A program made the position numbers and the translations under genes. The notes under the pieces are model-generated. The model saw only the letters and a program-made list of their open reading frames with translations, ran no database searches and had not been told where the DNA came from. A stretch of DNA of 13,417 nucleotides, from assembly GCA_913050205.1 (NCBI GenBank), contig CAJXAU010000017.1, positions 1-13,417 on the forward strand, read 5' to 3'. This DNA is from an uncultured Verrucomicrobiota bacterium (GTDB lineage: Bacteria; Verrucomicrobiota; Verrucomicrobiia; Limisphaerales; UBA1096). Position 1 is the stretch's first letter, and each line of letters begins with the position of its first letter. Positions 1 through 7,268 of this stretch are shown piece after piece.

Positions 1-620
1 GTCACTTGGCCAAGCGCCAAGTGCAGTGACGAGACACGATTGGTGAAGCGATCGATCACCAGCACATGTCCCGCCCAACAAAAGGCACCGCAGAGAACCA
101 ACAAATCACCGGAACTAATTAGCGGAGATTCGTCCGTGTACCTGAAATCATGCCAAAGCTCCAGTGTCGATGTTTGCTTTGTACCGATACACAACATCCA
201 GAGCCCACCCGTCGCCAAGAATACACCTCCCCAAGTCTGAAAATTTGAACGCTGTCCAATGAGCAACCCGAAAGTCGGCACGATCACCACATAGAGCCCG
301 GTAATAAATCCTGTTTTACCCGGCCCCGTTTGTTCATCAGAAATCCCGGCCTGCTGCAACAAGGAACCCAAGAATAAAAAAATGCCCGCACTCAAACTCG
401 CCTTGACCCAGTCCATCGAGCGAAATCCCTCGGCCGACTTTCCCTTGTGCCAAATGAACAGAATGAACGTCAGGCAAATTGCGCCAAGCGTGTAACGGGT
501 ACCGTTAAAGGCGTTTGGCCCAAGGTGATCCCCTCCCAATTCCTGCGCAACGAAGCCGAATCCCCAGATCGTGCTGGTGAGCAGGAGGAGTAAATTGCTG
601 TTGAGTTTTTCCCGATTCAT
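1..620 (-). CDS. DMT-superfamily (EamA) transporter, 3' end cut by the window
   Basis: The reverse strand is open from an ATG at 618-620 to the window edge, giving about 206 residues of the N-terminal part. It begins MNREKLNSNLLLLLTSTIWG and continues through a motif containing GPNAFNGTRYTLGA, the usual opening of EamA-type drug/metabolite transporters (first helix with a W-G-F/S turn, then an N/R-containing second helix). At least five hydrophobic stretches follow, including IFLFLGSLLQQAG, TGLYVVIVPTFGLLIG, GVFLATGGLWMLCIG and LLVLCGAFCWAGHVLVIDR. Full-length members have about 290-310 residues and ten helices in two EamA repeats, so roughly a third is missing. It should be an inner-membrane exporter or importer of small metabolites; the substrate cannot be told. 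The last visible residues, LALGQV, are encoded by a copy of the CTTGGCCAAG palindrome. It is transcribed divergently from the beta-propeller gene at 694. Confidence 0.85.
   Translation of the reverse strand, partial: MNREKLNSNLLLLLTSTIWGFGFVAQELGGDHLGPNAFNGTRYTLGAICLTFILFIWHKGKSAEGFRSMDWVKASLSAGIFLFLGSLLQQAGISDEQTGPGKTGFITGLYVVIVPTFGLLIGQRSNFQTWGGVFLATGGLWMLCIGTKQTSTLELWHDFRYTDESPLISSGDLLVLCGAFCWAGHVLVIDRFTNRVSSLHLALGQV
3..23. repeat. Palindrome copy within an inverted repeat
   Basis: A perfect CTTGGCCAAG lies at 5-14, in the longer form CACTTGGCCAAGCG (3-16). CACTTGGC (3-10) also pairs with GCCAAGTG (16-23) across a 5-base loop, so the copy could form a hairpin larger than the palindrome alone. 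It lies inside the transporter gene and encodes Leu-Gly-Gln there. Confidence 0.85.
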
Positions 621-622
621 TC

Positions 623-636
623 CACTTGGCCAAGCG
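623..636. repeat. Palindrome copy CACTTGGCCAAGCG in divergent intergenic region
   Basis: Perfect core at 625-634, four bases upstream of the transporter start codon and about 60 bp upstream of the beta-propeller start. The flanks match the copies at 3-16 and 8212-8225 exactly. In this 73-bp divergent gap it could act as an operator for either gene. Confidence 0.85.
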
Positions 637-655
637 ACCGCGCGTACGTTATCGC

Positions 656-684
656 TTGACGCACCGCCGCTGAAAGACTGAATT
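656..684 (+). promoter_or_regulatory. Weak candidate sigma-70-type promoter for the beta-propeller gene
   Basis: TTGACG at 656-661 resembles a -35 box. It is separated by 17 bases from TGAATT at 679-684, a poor -10 (three of six consensus positions). The predicted transcript would start only a few bases before the ATG at 694, nearly leaderless, which would fit the lack of a Shine-Dalgarno sequence. This is a pattern match only. Confidence 0.22.
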
Positions 685-693
685 CCTCCCGCG

Positions 694-1962
694 ATGCAAT
701 TTCGAAATATTTTTTGCACCCTCGCGCTTGGCCAAGCGTTGATGGCTCAAGCAGTCGATTGGCCCCAATGGCGTGGCCCCACCCGAGACGGTGTTCTCCC
801 GGCCAAGGGCGTTGCCCTTACCACCCTGCCCGATCAACCAAAAGTACTTTGGAAAATCAAATCCGGTGAAGGCCTGGCCTCTCCGGTGGTAGCCGGCGGT
901 TCCGTTTTCCTGTTCGAGAATCGGAATGGCAACGAAACCATGGTTGCCCTCTCAGCCAAGGACGGTTCTGAACAATGGGCCACCGAGTTATCTCCCGTTT
1001 TTGAAGACGGCCAAGGGCCTAGAGGGCCGCGCTGCACGCCAGTCATCGACGGCGGACAGGTATTCGCCCAATGCAGTCGAGGGACACTTCACTCTCTGGA
1101 TGCCAAGTCCGGCAAGGTCCAGTGGGAAATCGACTACGCCAAGTTGGGCATGAAATTTGTCGGTGAAAAAGGAAAAGTCCCCGGTGCTCGAAGGCATGGG
1201 TTCACAAACACCCCACTGGTTGTCGGAGGCATGGTCTACGCAACAGTCGGCGGCAAGGGGCACGGCATCGTTTGTTTTAATCGTACCAATGGCAAAGTGA
1301 TCTGGAATGCGCTGGATTACGAACCCGGCTATGCCCCCCCTGTTCCCTCCGTGCTGGCCGGTCGCCAACAATTCGTCTGCTTTTTTGTCGAGGGTGTGGT
1401 TGGGGTGGACGTTCGGAACGGAGCGGAACTTTGGAAAATCCCGATGAAAACCGACTACGGAAGACACGTCGCCGCACCTCTTTCTCACAAGGACATGGTG
1501 GTAGCCGGGTCGCATCAGGTCGGCTTGCTGGGAATCCAGATATCCCGAGATGGAGACAACCTTTCCGCAACGACCAAGTGGAAGAATGTTGAAGCACAAC
1601 CAAACATCACCCACGGCGTACGGGTTGGAGACCATTACTTCGGACTGGGCGATCCTGCAAAATTGGTCTGCGTCAACATTGCCACGGGGAAAACCATCTG
1701 GAGCGACGACAGTCTTTCATTTCCCGACCCCAAGCGAGCCATGGCGGCCTTCATCGTGATGGGTGAAAATATTCTCTCCCTGAGCAGTGGAGGCGAACTG
1801 TGCCTGTTTTCAGCCTCCCCCAAAGGCTTCACAGAGCTTGGCCGCACTCAGGTTTGTGGCATCAATTGGTGTATGCCGGCCTACGTCGACGGCAAACTTT
1901 TCGTCCGTGATGGCATCAAGAAAAAGGGAGGCAACCTGATTTGTGTCGATCTGACGAAATAA
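694..1962 (+). CDS. Exported PQQ-like beta-propeller repeat protein
   Basis: A 422-residue protein with an N-terminal signal peptide (about residues 1-20), followed by VDWPQWRGPTRDG (21-33), the usual opening of the large PVC family of outer-membrane-assembly-like (BamB-like) beta-propellers. Five blade motifs of the form x-D/N-x-x-(T/S/N)-G-x-x-x-W are visible at about 85-95 (AKDGSEQW), 134-144 (AKSGKVQW), 194-204 (RTNGKVIW), 237-247 (VRNGAELW) and 326-336 (IATGKTIW). Such proteins are periplasmic or surface-exposed. Many lack bound PQQ, and no enzymatic role can be claimed. The signal-peptide core ALGQA (11-15) is encoded by a full 14-bp palindrome copy. The ATG at 694 is chosen because it places the signal peptide at the N-terminus; no Shine-Dalgarno is evident. 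The stop is three bases from the pyrE stop on the other strand. Confidence 0.9.
   Translation: MQFRNIFCTLALGQALMAQAVDWPQWRGPTRDGVLPAKGVALTTLPDQPKVLWKIKSGEGLASPVVAGGSVFLFENRNGNETMVALSAKDGSEQWATELSPVFEDGQGPRGPRCTPVIDGGQVFAQCSRGTLHSLDAKSGKVQWEIDYAKLGMKFVGEKGKVPGARRHGFTNTPLVVGGMVYATVGGKGHGIVCFNRTNGKVIWNALDYEPGYAPPVPSVLAGRQQFVCFFVEGVVGVDVRNGAELWKIPMKTDYGRHVAAPLSHKDMVVAGSHQVGLLGIQISRDGDNLSATTKWKNVEAQPNITHGVRVGDHYFGLGDPAKLVCVNIATGKTIWSDDSLSFPDPKRAMAAFIVMGENILSLSSGGELCLFSASPKGFTELGRTQVCGINWCMPAYVDGKLFVRDGIKKKGGNLICVDLTK
725..738. repeat. Full 14-bp palindrome CGCTTGGCCAAGCG in a signal-peptide segment
   Basis: A perfect 14-base palindrome, one of four full copies in the window (also 6377-6390, 10637-10650, 11688-11701). 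Read in frame it encodes Leu-Gly-Gln-Ala in the hydrophobic part of the beta-propeller signal peptide. Confidence 0.9.
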
Positions 1963-1965
1963 CCC

Positions 1966-2538
1966 TTAACTCCCCGGTTTAATTGCAGGGATCGCCTGCA
2001 AATCTTCCGGCAGATTATCTGGGGCAAATGTCTCCACCTCCATCGGCAGGAGGCATTCCATTGGCGCGCCGACGTCTACTGTGCCATTGGATCGGTCGAC
2101 GACTACCCCAACAGCACACACCTCGGCCTGATGTTCCCGAGCGATGGCGATCGTCTCGGCAACTCGCCCTCCCTTGGTTACAACGTCCTCCACAATTACG
2201 AGTTTTTCACCGGGATCGATCTTGAAACCACGCCGAAGCACCAGAGCATCGTCTTCCTTTTCGACAAAAATAAATCGAACGCCAAGCTGCCGGGCCACTT
2301 CCTGCCCAATCACCAATCCGCCCATTGCCGGGGCCAATACGGTTGTCGGCGCAAAGCTTCGAAGTTTATCCGCCAGCGCAGCGCCCAGGCGCTCCACACT
2401 CGGCATATCCTGCAGAGCCAAGGCGCATTGAAAAAACTGCCGACTGCGCAACCCGCTGCGCAGGATGAAATGCCCGTCCAGCAAAGCGCCGGAGTCTTTG
2501 AAAATTTGAAGAATCTCGTCCCTCGTCACGCCCGCCAT
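1966..2538 (-). CDS. pyrE: Orotate phosphoribosyltransferase
   Basis: A 190-residue protein of the usual PyrE length. It transfers the ribose-5-phosphate group of PRPP to orotate to give orotidine 5'-monophosphate in cytosolic pyrimidine synthesis. The N-terminal region (EILQIFKDSGALLDGHF...SGLRSRQFFQCALALQ, about 8-43) is characteristic of the family. The PRPP-binding loop is VIVEDVVTKGGRV at about 114-126, with TKGGR in place of the commoner TTGGS. A glycine-rich PAMGGLVIG (70-78) and the EKEDDALVLRRGF segment (93-105) carry the expected basic residues. The ATG at 2538 gives the normal family start. The gene lies 78 bp downstream of the iron-dependent alcohol dehydrogenase on the same strand and may be co-transcribed with it, an unusual pairing. 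Its stop faces the stop of the beta-propeller gene across three bases. Confidence 0.95.
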   Translation of the reverse strand: MAGVTRDEILQIFKDSGALLDGHFILRSGLRSRQFFQCALALQDMPSVERLGAALADKLRSFAPTTVLAPAMGGLVIGQEVARQLGVRFIFVEKEDDALVLRRGFKIDPGEKLVIVEDVVTKGGRVAETIAIAREHQAEVCAVGVVVDRSNGTVDVGAPMECLLPMEVETFAPDNLPEDLQAIPAIKPGS

Positions 2539-2616
2539 TCAAACAGCCGAACGACAGAAGGAAAAGCCTATCCATGAATCTGTGAAGACACAAAGGGAGC
2601 GGCCATAAACGGTGGA

Positions 2617-3807
2617 CTAGAAGGCGGCGCGGTAAATGGATTCCATTTCCGCTTGGCCTGCTTCGCGCGGATTGAAATTCGCGGTCCACTGGGCGGCCGC
2701 CTCTTCTGCCAGCAAAGGTAGCTTGGCCTCATCGACGCCGCTCGCCTGCAAGTTTCCCGGCATATCGGCCAACTCAAGCAGCTTGGCCAAGCTCTTGGCC
2801 AAGCGCTCTGCATCGCTCTCACTGTCATCCGCTTGGCCAAGTTTTCCGATGGCGACCAGTTCGCTGTAAGCCGACCGACACTCCTCAATCTCAGCGTTAA
2901 AGCGCACAACGTGTGGCAACATCATCCCAACGGCTTGGCCGTGAACGATGTCAAAATGGGCCGTCAGCGGATTGGCCGTTGAGTGAGCCGCCCCCAACAT
3001 ACTGGCCTCGATCGCACATCCGGCCATCGCTGCGCCAAGCAGCATGCTGCCGCGGGCATTGAGATCATCCGGCGCGTTGAGAACCGTAGCAATATTCGGC
3101 ATGAGCAACCCAAATGCCTCTTTCGAAAACATCCATGACAGCTCGTTTTTCTTGTTCGTTACTGCCGTCTCAACAGCGTGCGCGATAGCATCAATGCCGG
3201 TGCACGCGGAGACGTTCCGGGGTTGAGAAAGCGTCAATACCGGATCAAGGATGGCAATCCGAGCCGCAGCTTTTGGATCGCCACAGGCCATTTTTTGGTG
3301 GGTCTCAGCATCTGAGATTAGCGCGAAAGACTGACATTCGCTACCGGTCCCCGCCGTGGTCGGGATGACAATCAGCGGCAGCATTTCCTTTTGCGCCTTG
3401 CCAACACCCCAGTAATCCTGCATTTGCCCACCGTTGGTTAGCAGAAAGTTGGCGCCCTTTGCCGTGTCCATCGAACTGCCGCCCCCGAGGCCGAGAATGG
3501 AATCAACACCGGCAGAAGCTGCTGCCAGCCTGGCTTTTTCGACGCAATCAGTGGTGGGGTTTTCGATGACTTCATCAAAAAGAGTCACCTTCACACCGGC
3601 ACCTTCAAGCGCCTGGGAAACCACATCCACGTGCCCTGCCTTGACCAAGCCGGAGTCTGTCACCAGCAGAACATGGCCAAGGCCAAGATCGCGGGCCAAC
3701 TCTCCCGTCCTCGCTGCAGAGTCATTGCCAAAAACGAGTCGTGTGCGTTGGACATGATCAAACGCGGACAACGCATTGGCGTGTTCTGGCAGTATGGTTG
3801 TGGACAT
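2617..3807 (-). CDS. Iron-containing alcohol dehydrogenase
   Basis: A 396-residue group III (Fe-dependent) alcohol dehydrogenase that oxidises alcohols or reduces aldehydes with NAD(P). The nucleotide-binding part contains GGGSSMDTAKG (108-118) and PTTAGTGSE (149-157). Likely metal ligands are D206 and H210 (GIDAIAHAVE), H275 (AAHSTANPL) and H289 (FDIVHGQAVGMMLPHV). The exact substrate cannot be inferred. The start at 3807 is preferred over an upstream TTG at 3864 because AAGGGGAG lies just before this ATG and MSTTILPEHANALSAF looks like a normal N-terminus. The C-terminal third holds three perfect copies of the CTTGGCCAAG palindrome within 60 bp, encoding KLGQA (322-326) and the tandem LAKSLAKL (336-343). 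It lies between an upstream membrane-protein gene (69-bp gap) and pyrE on the same strand. Confidence 0.93.
   Translation of the reverse strand: MSTTILPEHANALSAFDHVQRTRLVFGNDSAARTGELARDLGLGHVLLVTDSGLVKAGHVDVVSQALEGAGVKVTLFDEVIENPTTDCVEKARLAAASAGVDSILGLGGGSSMDTAKGANFLLTNGGQMQDYWGVGKAQKEMLPLIVIPTTAGTGSECQSFALISDAETHQKMACGDPKAAARIAILDPVLTLSQPRNVSACTGIDAIAHAVETAVTNKKNELSWMFSKEAFGLLMPNIATVLNAPDDLNARGSMLLGAAMAGCAIEASMLGAAHSTANPLTAHFDIVHGQAVGMMLPHVVRFNAEIEECRSAYSELVAIGKLGQADDSESDAERLAKSLAKLLELADMPGNLQASGVDEAKLPLLAEEAAAQWTANFNPREAGQAEMESIYRAAF
2781..2805. repeat. Two palindrome copies in 12-bp tandem
   Basis: Perfect cores at 2782-2791 and 2794-2803, exactly 12 bp apart, so the segment is two units of a 12-bp repeat ((C/G)-x-CTTGGCCAAG). 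On the minus strand it encodes Leu-Ala-Lys-Ser-Leu-Ala-Lys in the alcohol dehydrogenase. Confidence 0.88.
2830..2842. repeat. Palindrome copy CGCTTGGCCAAGT
   Basis: Perfect core at 2832-2841, third copy in the dehydrogenase gene. Here the minus strand reads Lys-Leu-Gly-Gln-Ala, a different codon phase from the tandem pair 30 bp away. The same flanking variant recurs at 6515-6527. Confidence 0.85.
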
Positions 3808-3810
3808 TAT

Positions 3811-3818
3811 CTCCCCTT
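3811..3818 (-). promoter_or_regulatory. Ribosome binding site of the alcohol dehydrogenase
   Basis: On the minus strand AAGGGGAG precedes ATG (3805-3807) by three bases. It is the clearest Shine-Dalgarno-like sequence in the window and decides the start at 3807 rather than the upstream TTG at 3864. Confidence 0.6.
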
Positions 3819-3876
3819 GGTTTGCAGGTGCGCGAACCGTAATCGGTACGCTGCTTTGCTGCAAATAGTTACGCGA

Positions 3877-4686
3877 TCAATTACCTTTTGGCTTCTCTCC
3901 GGGTGGAGTTGGTATCGCCTCCGCCTCCTCTGCTTCACCCGGAAAATACACCTTTACCACTCTAAATTTTCCTTCGCCCCATTGGTTTTCCCGTGCCAAC
4001 CAATCCTCGACAAACTCCTCCACCGTTTTACGGCAGTTTTCCCGTACAGCGTTCATGTGTTTTTCGTTAGCGGCGTATTTGCGAATTGTTGGTGTAATTG
4101 TTTTCTCCAGCTTGATCATCTGCTCCTCGACGTTGAATCGTGCCCAGCCTTCGTCGGAAGATTTTTCCATTTTGTCAGTATGCACTGCTGGCGGCTGGCT
4201 TGGGCGGATTTCCGGCGCATAAACGATACAAACCCCATCCGCCACATCCAGTCGCCAATTGTCGCGCATTCGCAGATGATACCGGTACGTCACAGGCACA
4301 CGAATCTCTGTCGTGGTTGTGCCGGCGCTCAACTCAAACCATCGAAAGTCATATTTTAATTCATCCTGACTCTTGAATGATTCTGTGGCAGTGACCTTGG
4401 CCAACTCCAGCAACCCTCCCTTCTCCGACTCATATTCGGGGAGGCTGGCCGTGAACGTCTTGGTGATGGTGCCTCGTTGGAAATTTGCGGCAGCATCTTC
4501 CAGCACCTCTGCCACGCCCGCAGCCCCCTTGCCTGCGGACTCGATCAATCTCTCAGGTGTTCGGAGGATATAAATAAACGCGATCAGCCCAAACAACGCC
4601 AACACCACCACGACGATTGGCCAGCGCCACTCCGTAAACGTCGAGACTTTCCCGGTATCACGCGGTTGTGGCGAATCATCAGTCAT
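3877..4686 (-). CDS. Single-pass membrane protein of unknown function
   Basis: A 269-residue protein I cannot assign with confidence. A short charged N-terminus (1-21) is followed by one strongly hydrophobic segment at about 22-42 (WPIVVVVLALFGLIAFIYIL). A roughly 220-residue soluble domain rich in charged residues follows, probably in the periplasm, ending in a proline-rich tail (IPTPPGEKPKG). The middle part, with ELAKVTATESF then a beta-rich stretch (TTTTEIRVPVTYRYHLRM...DGVCIVYAPEIRPSQPPA), loosely recalls DUF4230 proteins, but this is only an impression. Its ATG overlaps the end of the sugar-isomerase-like gene as TAG-A-ATG, with one base between stop and start. This implies translational coupling and a shared transcript. 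A TTGGCCAA core lies at 4397-4404, read as Leu-Ala-Lys. Confidence 0.8.
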   Translation of the reverse strand: MTDDSPQPRDTGKVSTFTEWRWPIVVVVLALFGLIAFIYILRTPERLIESAGKGAAGVAEVLEDAAANFQRGTITKTFTASLPEYESEKGGLLELAKVTATESFKSQDELKYDFRWFELSAGTTTTEIRVPVTYRYHLRMRDNWRLDVADGVCIVYAPEIRPSQPPAVHTDKMEKSSDEGWARFNVEEQMIKLEKTITPTIRKYAANEKHMNAVRENCRKTVEEFVEDWLARENQWGEGKFRVVKVYFPGEAEEAEAIPTPPGEKPKGN

Positions 4687-4687
4687 T

Positions 4688-6316
4688 CTATTTCAGCTCA
4701 ACGTCTCCGCACAACTGCACCCTTAATCCCATCTCAGCCAACATCGCCGCCTTGATACGAGCGCCCTTGTGCGCAGCTCTCTCGTTAGGCGCATAAACAA
4801 CCTGAATGTGGTTCGACTTATGGCGCGCCATCATCTGATCCCGGGAGACTCCCTTTAGTACCGCATGCATAATGGGCCATTGCGGTGTGGTTTCCTTCCA
4901 TCGACGGTCGGTCTCTTTTTGCGAAAGTTTTATCACTTCTGCCACGCCTATATCACACTGTAACTCGCCGTCCATCACGAACACCCGACTCCAAACAATC
5001 CAGCCCGGTTTTGAAATCCCCTTCAACGTGCCACCACCGAGCCGGAAATACATCGGCGGTTGACGTTCGCTGGACGCCCCTTTCCAGCCTCCGATAAAAT
5101 GCGCTGGGGGTGCCGCACCGGAAATAAGGAACACCCACACATACTCATTTCGGCCATTCACACGACAAGATGCTCCCCACCGGAGGTCATGCAGCGTGTT
5201 CTCTGGCGGCCAACCCAACTCATTCCAAAGGCGATTGGTGGCCAGCGCATCGAGACCGGCACATTCGTCCACTTCGTTGAAATGAGGCACCGCTTCCCCG
5301 GCAAATAATTCCCGGCCGTTCGCCCCCTTGACCGGCGGTCGATCAACACTGTTCAACATACCCTCGACAAGGTCGCTGGCCGGTGTCAAATCCTTCAGTC
5401 CCTGCTGGTACTGTATCCCGATTGTTGCGCAGCCAAAGTCATCTGCAATCCGTACAGCCGCGATGTACATTTTACACTGGAGAAGCACCTGTGCCTCAGT
5501 CAAATCCGATTGCTCATCGGGGCCGTACTGGAACTTCACCCCCTTTTTCTTCAACCAAGCGTAGATTTTCTCTGCCTCCTCGTCGCTCACATCCTGCATT
5601 GAGGCAAACAACGCTGATTGACTTAACCGCTCCTTAAAAAGGCCGGTCGGGTTCAGCAATTCATCCGGAATAATCGCGTTATGCATTCCCATGCAACCTT
5701 CGTCGAAGACTCCCATGATGGCCTTCGAGCCTCTTAATTCCCGGGCTACCATCCGGCCAAGCTGCTCCTCTTTTAACGGCAACTTGAGTCGACTCAAATC
5801 ACGCACATGGCTCTGGTCATGAGTCACTATGCCATCGCTAAGCCAGCGCCGAAGCCCATCCTTAAAATATCTGTCGGTAAATTTTTCACTCCAAAGCGTG
5901 CTGTACTCAACACCCATTTTCGTCAGGGAGCCATTCAAGTTCAGCATCCCCACCAAACCCGGCCAGGTTCCACTCCAGTTTGCCACGGTAAGGATCGGGC
6001 CTCGGTGCGTAGAAAGCCCAGGAAGGATGTGCTGGCTGTATTGCCAGACACACTCCGCCACAATCAATGGGGCATCAGGATCCATCTTGCGAAACACTTC
6101 CATCCCGCGCTTCTGCGAATCGATGAATCCGTGCTTCTTTTTTCGGTCAAATGCATGCGCCCGTACCGCCGTCCATCCCTCAGCCTTCAGCGCTTTTGCC
6201 AGCGTGGCCTCCATTTTGGATTGCTCCGCCCAGCAAACCTGATTTGCCGACAGGCGTAGATCCCCGTTGGCAATAACGTAAACTTGCTTTGCCTTTAATT
6301 TTTTCACTTGGCTCAT
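4688..6316 (-). CDS. Sugar-isomerase-like protein (FucI/AraA-related, tentative)
   Basis: A 542-residue protein that resembles the L-fucose/L-arabinose isomerase superfamily in layout. An N-terminal Rossmann-like region (VYVIANGDLRLS at 12-23; APLIVAECVWQYSQHILPGL at 82-101; TVANWSGTWPGLVGMLN at 110-126) is followed by a middle region with conserved-looking acidic residues (GVFDEGCMGMHNAI, 202-215; LLQCKMYIAAVRIADDFGCATIGIQYQQGLKD, 278-309). The C-terminal part contains HKSNHIQVVYAP (499-510). If the assignment holds, acidic residues of the middle region and a C-terminal His would bind the divalent metal used for aldose-ketose isomerisation; I cannot confirm these ligands. There is no signal peptide, so it should be cytosolic. 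The ATG at 6316 is preferred to a TTG at 6361 further upstream. The downstream membrane protein starts one base after its stop. Confidence 0.75.
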   Translation of the reverse strand: MSQVKKLKAKQVYVIANGDLRLSANQVCWAEQSKMEATLAKALKAEGWTAVRAHAFDRKKKHGFIDSQKRGMEVFRKMDPDAPLIVAECVWQYSQHILPGLSTHRGPILTVANWSGTWPGLVGMLNLNGSLTKMGVEYSTLWSEKFTDRYFKDGLRRWLSDGIVTHDQSHVRDLSRLKLPLKEEQLGRMVARELRGSKAIMGVFDEGCMGMHNAIIPDELLNPTGLFKERLSQSALFASMQDVSDEEAEKIYAWLKKKGVKFQYGPDEQSDLTEAQVLLQCKMYIAAVRIADDFGCATIGIQYQQGLKDLTPASDLVEGMLNSVDRPPVKGANGRELFAGEAVPHFNEVDECAGLDALATNRLWNELGWPPENTLHDLRWGASCRVNGRNEYVWVFLISGAAPPAHFIGGWKGASSERQPPMYFRLGGGTLKGISKPGWIVWSRVFVMDGELQCDIGVAEVIKLSQKETDRRWKETTPQWPIMHAVLKGVSRDQMMARHKSNHIQVVYAPNERAAHKGARIKAAMLAEMGLRVQLCGDVELK

Positions 6317-6376
6317 ATCCGCTGAAAAAATACGGGGCAACCCACGACCGGCAAAGTCCAAAATGGTTCGCGCGGA

Positions 6377-6390
6377 CGCTTGGCCAAGCG
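6377..6390. repeat. Full 14-bp palindrome CGCTTGGCCAAGCG at the epimerase 5' end
   Basis: Perfect 14-base copy (core 6379-6388) in the divergent gap between the isomerase-like and epimerase-type genes. A TTG at 6380-6382, a possible start codon of the epimerase gene, lies inside it. Confidence 0.9.
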
Positions 6391-6403
6391 ATACAGTGCC
6401 CGC

Positions 6404-7246
6404 GTGCGGACGCTAATCATCGGATGCGGCTACGTTGGCGAAGCGCTTGGCCAACGGCTGATCGCACTTGGCCACGCTGTCACCGGTATCCGCAGGGAGT
6501 CTGATGGCAACACCCGCTTGGCCAAGTTTGGCATCGAGCCACTGAACCTTGATATCACACAGCCCGGCACGCTCGAGGCGATCGAGAAACCGTTTGATTT
6601 CATCGTGATCGCAGTCTCCTCATCGAGAGGAGGTCGCGAAGCCCATCAACGGGTTTTTGGGACGGGCATAAAAAACGTCGCCCAATGGCTCAAAAGTAAC
6701 CCCGCTAAAGCGGTCGTGTTTATCAGCAGCACCAGCGTTTATCGGCAAAAATCCGGCGAATGGGTTGATGAAAACTCATCGATCGAAAACGTGAGTTACA
6801 CAAGTAAATCACTACTCGAATCGGAAAAACTAATCGCAACTGTCCCCGGCAATGTCAGCATCCTTCGATCATCTGGCATCTACGGCCCCGGAAGAGGTTT
6901 TCTGTTTCGGCAGTTCATGAAGGGAGACGCACAAATCGAAGGGACGGGAGAACGGTTCCTCAACATGGTTCATCGTGATGATCTCGTTGAGGCGATTATC
7001 CGTTCGTTAAGCGGAGGCGGCGGTACTTTCAATATCACAGATGATGAACCAGTGACCCAATTGAGGTTCTTTGAATGGCTAAGTAGCACCACAGACCGGC
7101 CGCTTCCCCCTATTGTCCCCGAACCCGATCCGGCGACTAGAAAAAGAGGCATTACAAACAAACGGGTGTCGAACACGCTGTTCAAAGACACGTTCGGTTT
7201 CCAATACAAATACCCCACCTTCCGGGAGGGATTTGCTAAAAGTTGA
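6404..7246 (+). CDS. NAD(P)-dependent epimerase/dehydratase-type protein (YeeZ-like)
   Basis: A protein of about 280 residues of the extended short-chain dehydrogenase superfamily, similar in style to YeeZ. It opens VRTLIIGCGYVGEALG with the nucleotide-binding GxGxxG (GCGYVG, residues 7-12). An SSTSVY segment follows, then YTSKSLLESEK, and later ILRSSGIYGPGR and a FLNMVHRDDLVEAI region typical of the family. No clean YxxxK catalytic pair is seen, so enzymatic activity is uncertain. The GTG at 6404 is preferred because family members start one or two residues before the glycine loop. A TTG at 6380, inside a palindrome, would add eight residues (MAKRYSAR). The first 130 bp hold three further perfect or near-perfect palindromes. 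It converges on fabI with 22 bp between the stops. Confidence 0.85.
   Translation: MRTLIIGCGYVGEALGQRLIALGHAVTGIRRESDGNTRLAKFGIEPLNLDITQPGTLEAIEKPFDFIVIAVSSSRGGREAHQRVFGTGIKNVAQWLKSNPAKAVVFISSTSVYRQKSGEWVDENSSIENVSYTSKSLLESEKLIATVPGNVSILRSSGIYGPGRGFLFRQFMKGDAQIEGTGERFLNMVHRDDLVEAIIRSLSGGGGTFNITDDEPVTQLRFFEWLSSTTDRPLPPIVPEPDPATRKRGITNKRVSNTLFKDTFGFQYKYPTFREGFAKS
6444..6475. repeat. Two imperfect palindrome copies
   Basis: CGCTTGGCCAAC (6444-6455) keeps the TTGGCCAA centre, and CACTTGGCCACG follows (half copy, 6465-6476). Their starts are 21 bp (seven codons) apart, and they are read as Leu-Gly-Gln and Leu-Gly-His in the epimerase-type protein. Confidence 0.6.
6515..6527. repeat. Palindrome copy CGCTTGGCCAAGT
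   Basis: Perfect core at 6517-6526, read as Leu-Ala-Lys in the epimerase-type gene. It is the second perfect copy within 150 bp and has the same flanks as 2830-2842. Confidence 0.85.
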
Positions 7247-7268
7247 TTAACTACTTGAAGTTGTCGGC

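Noticed and set aside
988..1635. Open reading frame of 215 codons on the minus strand
   Set aside because: Antisense to the beta-propeller gene, with no recognisable domain; the plus-strand protein has clear blade motifs.
3631..4359. Open reading frame of 242 codons on the plus strand
   Set aside because: It runs antisense across the ends of two minus-strand genes, including the dehydrogenase with known motifs, and has odd composition.
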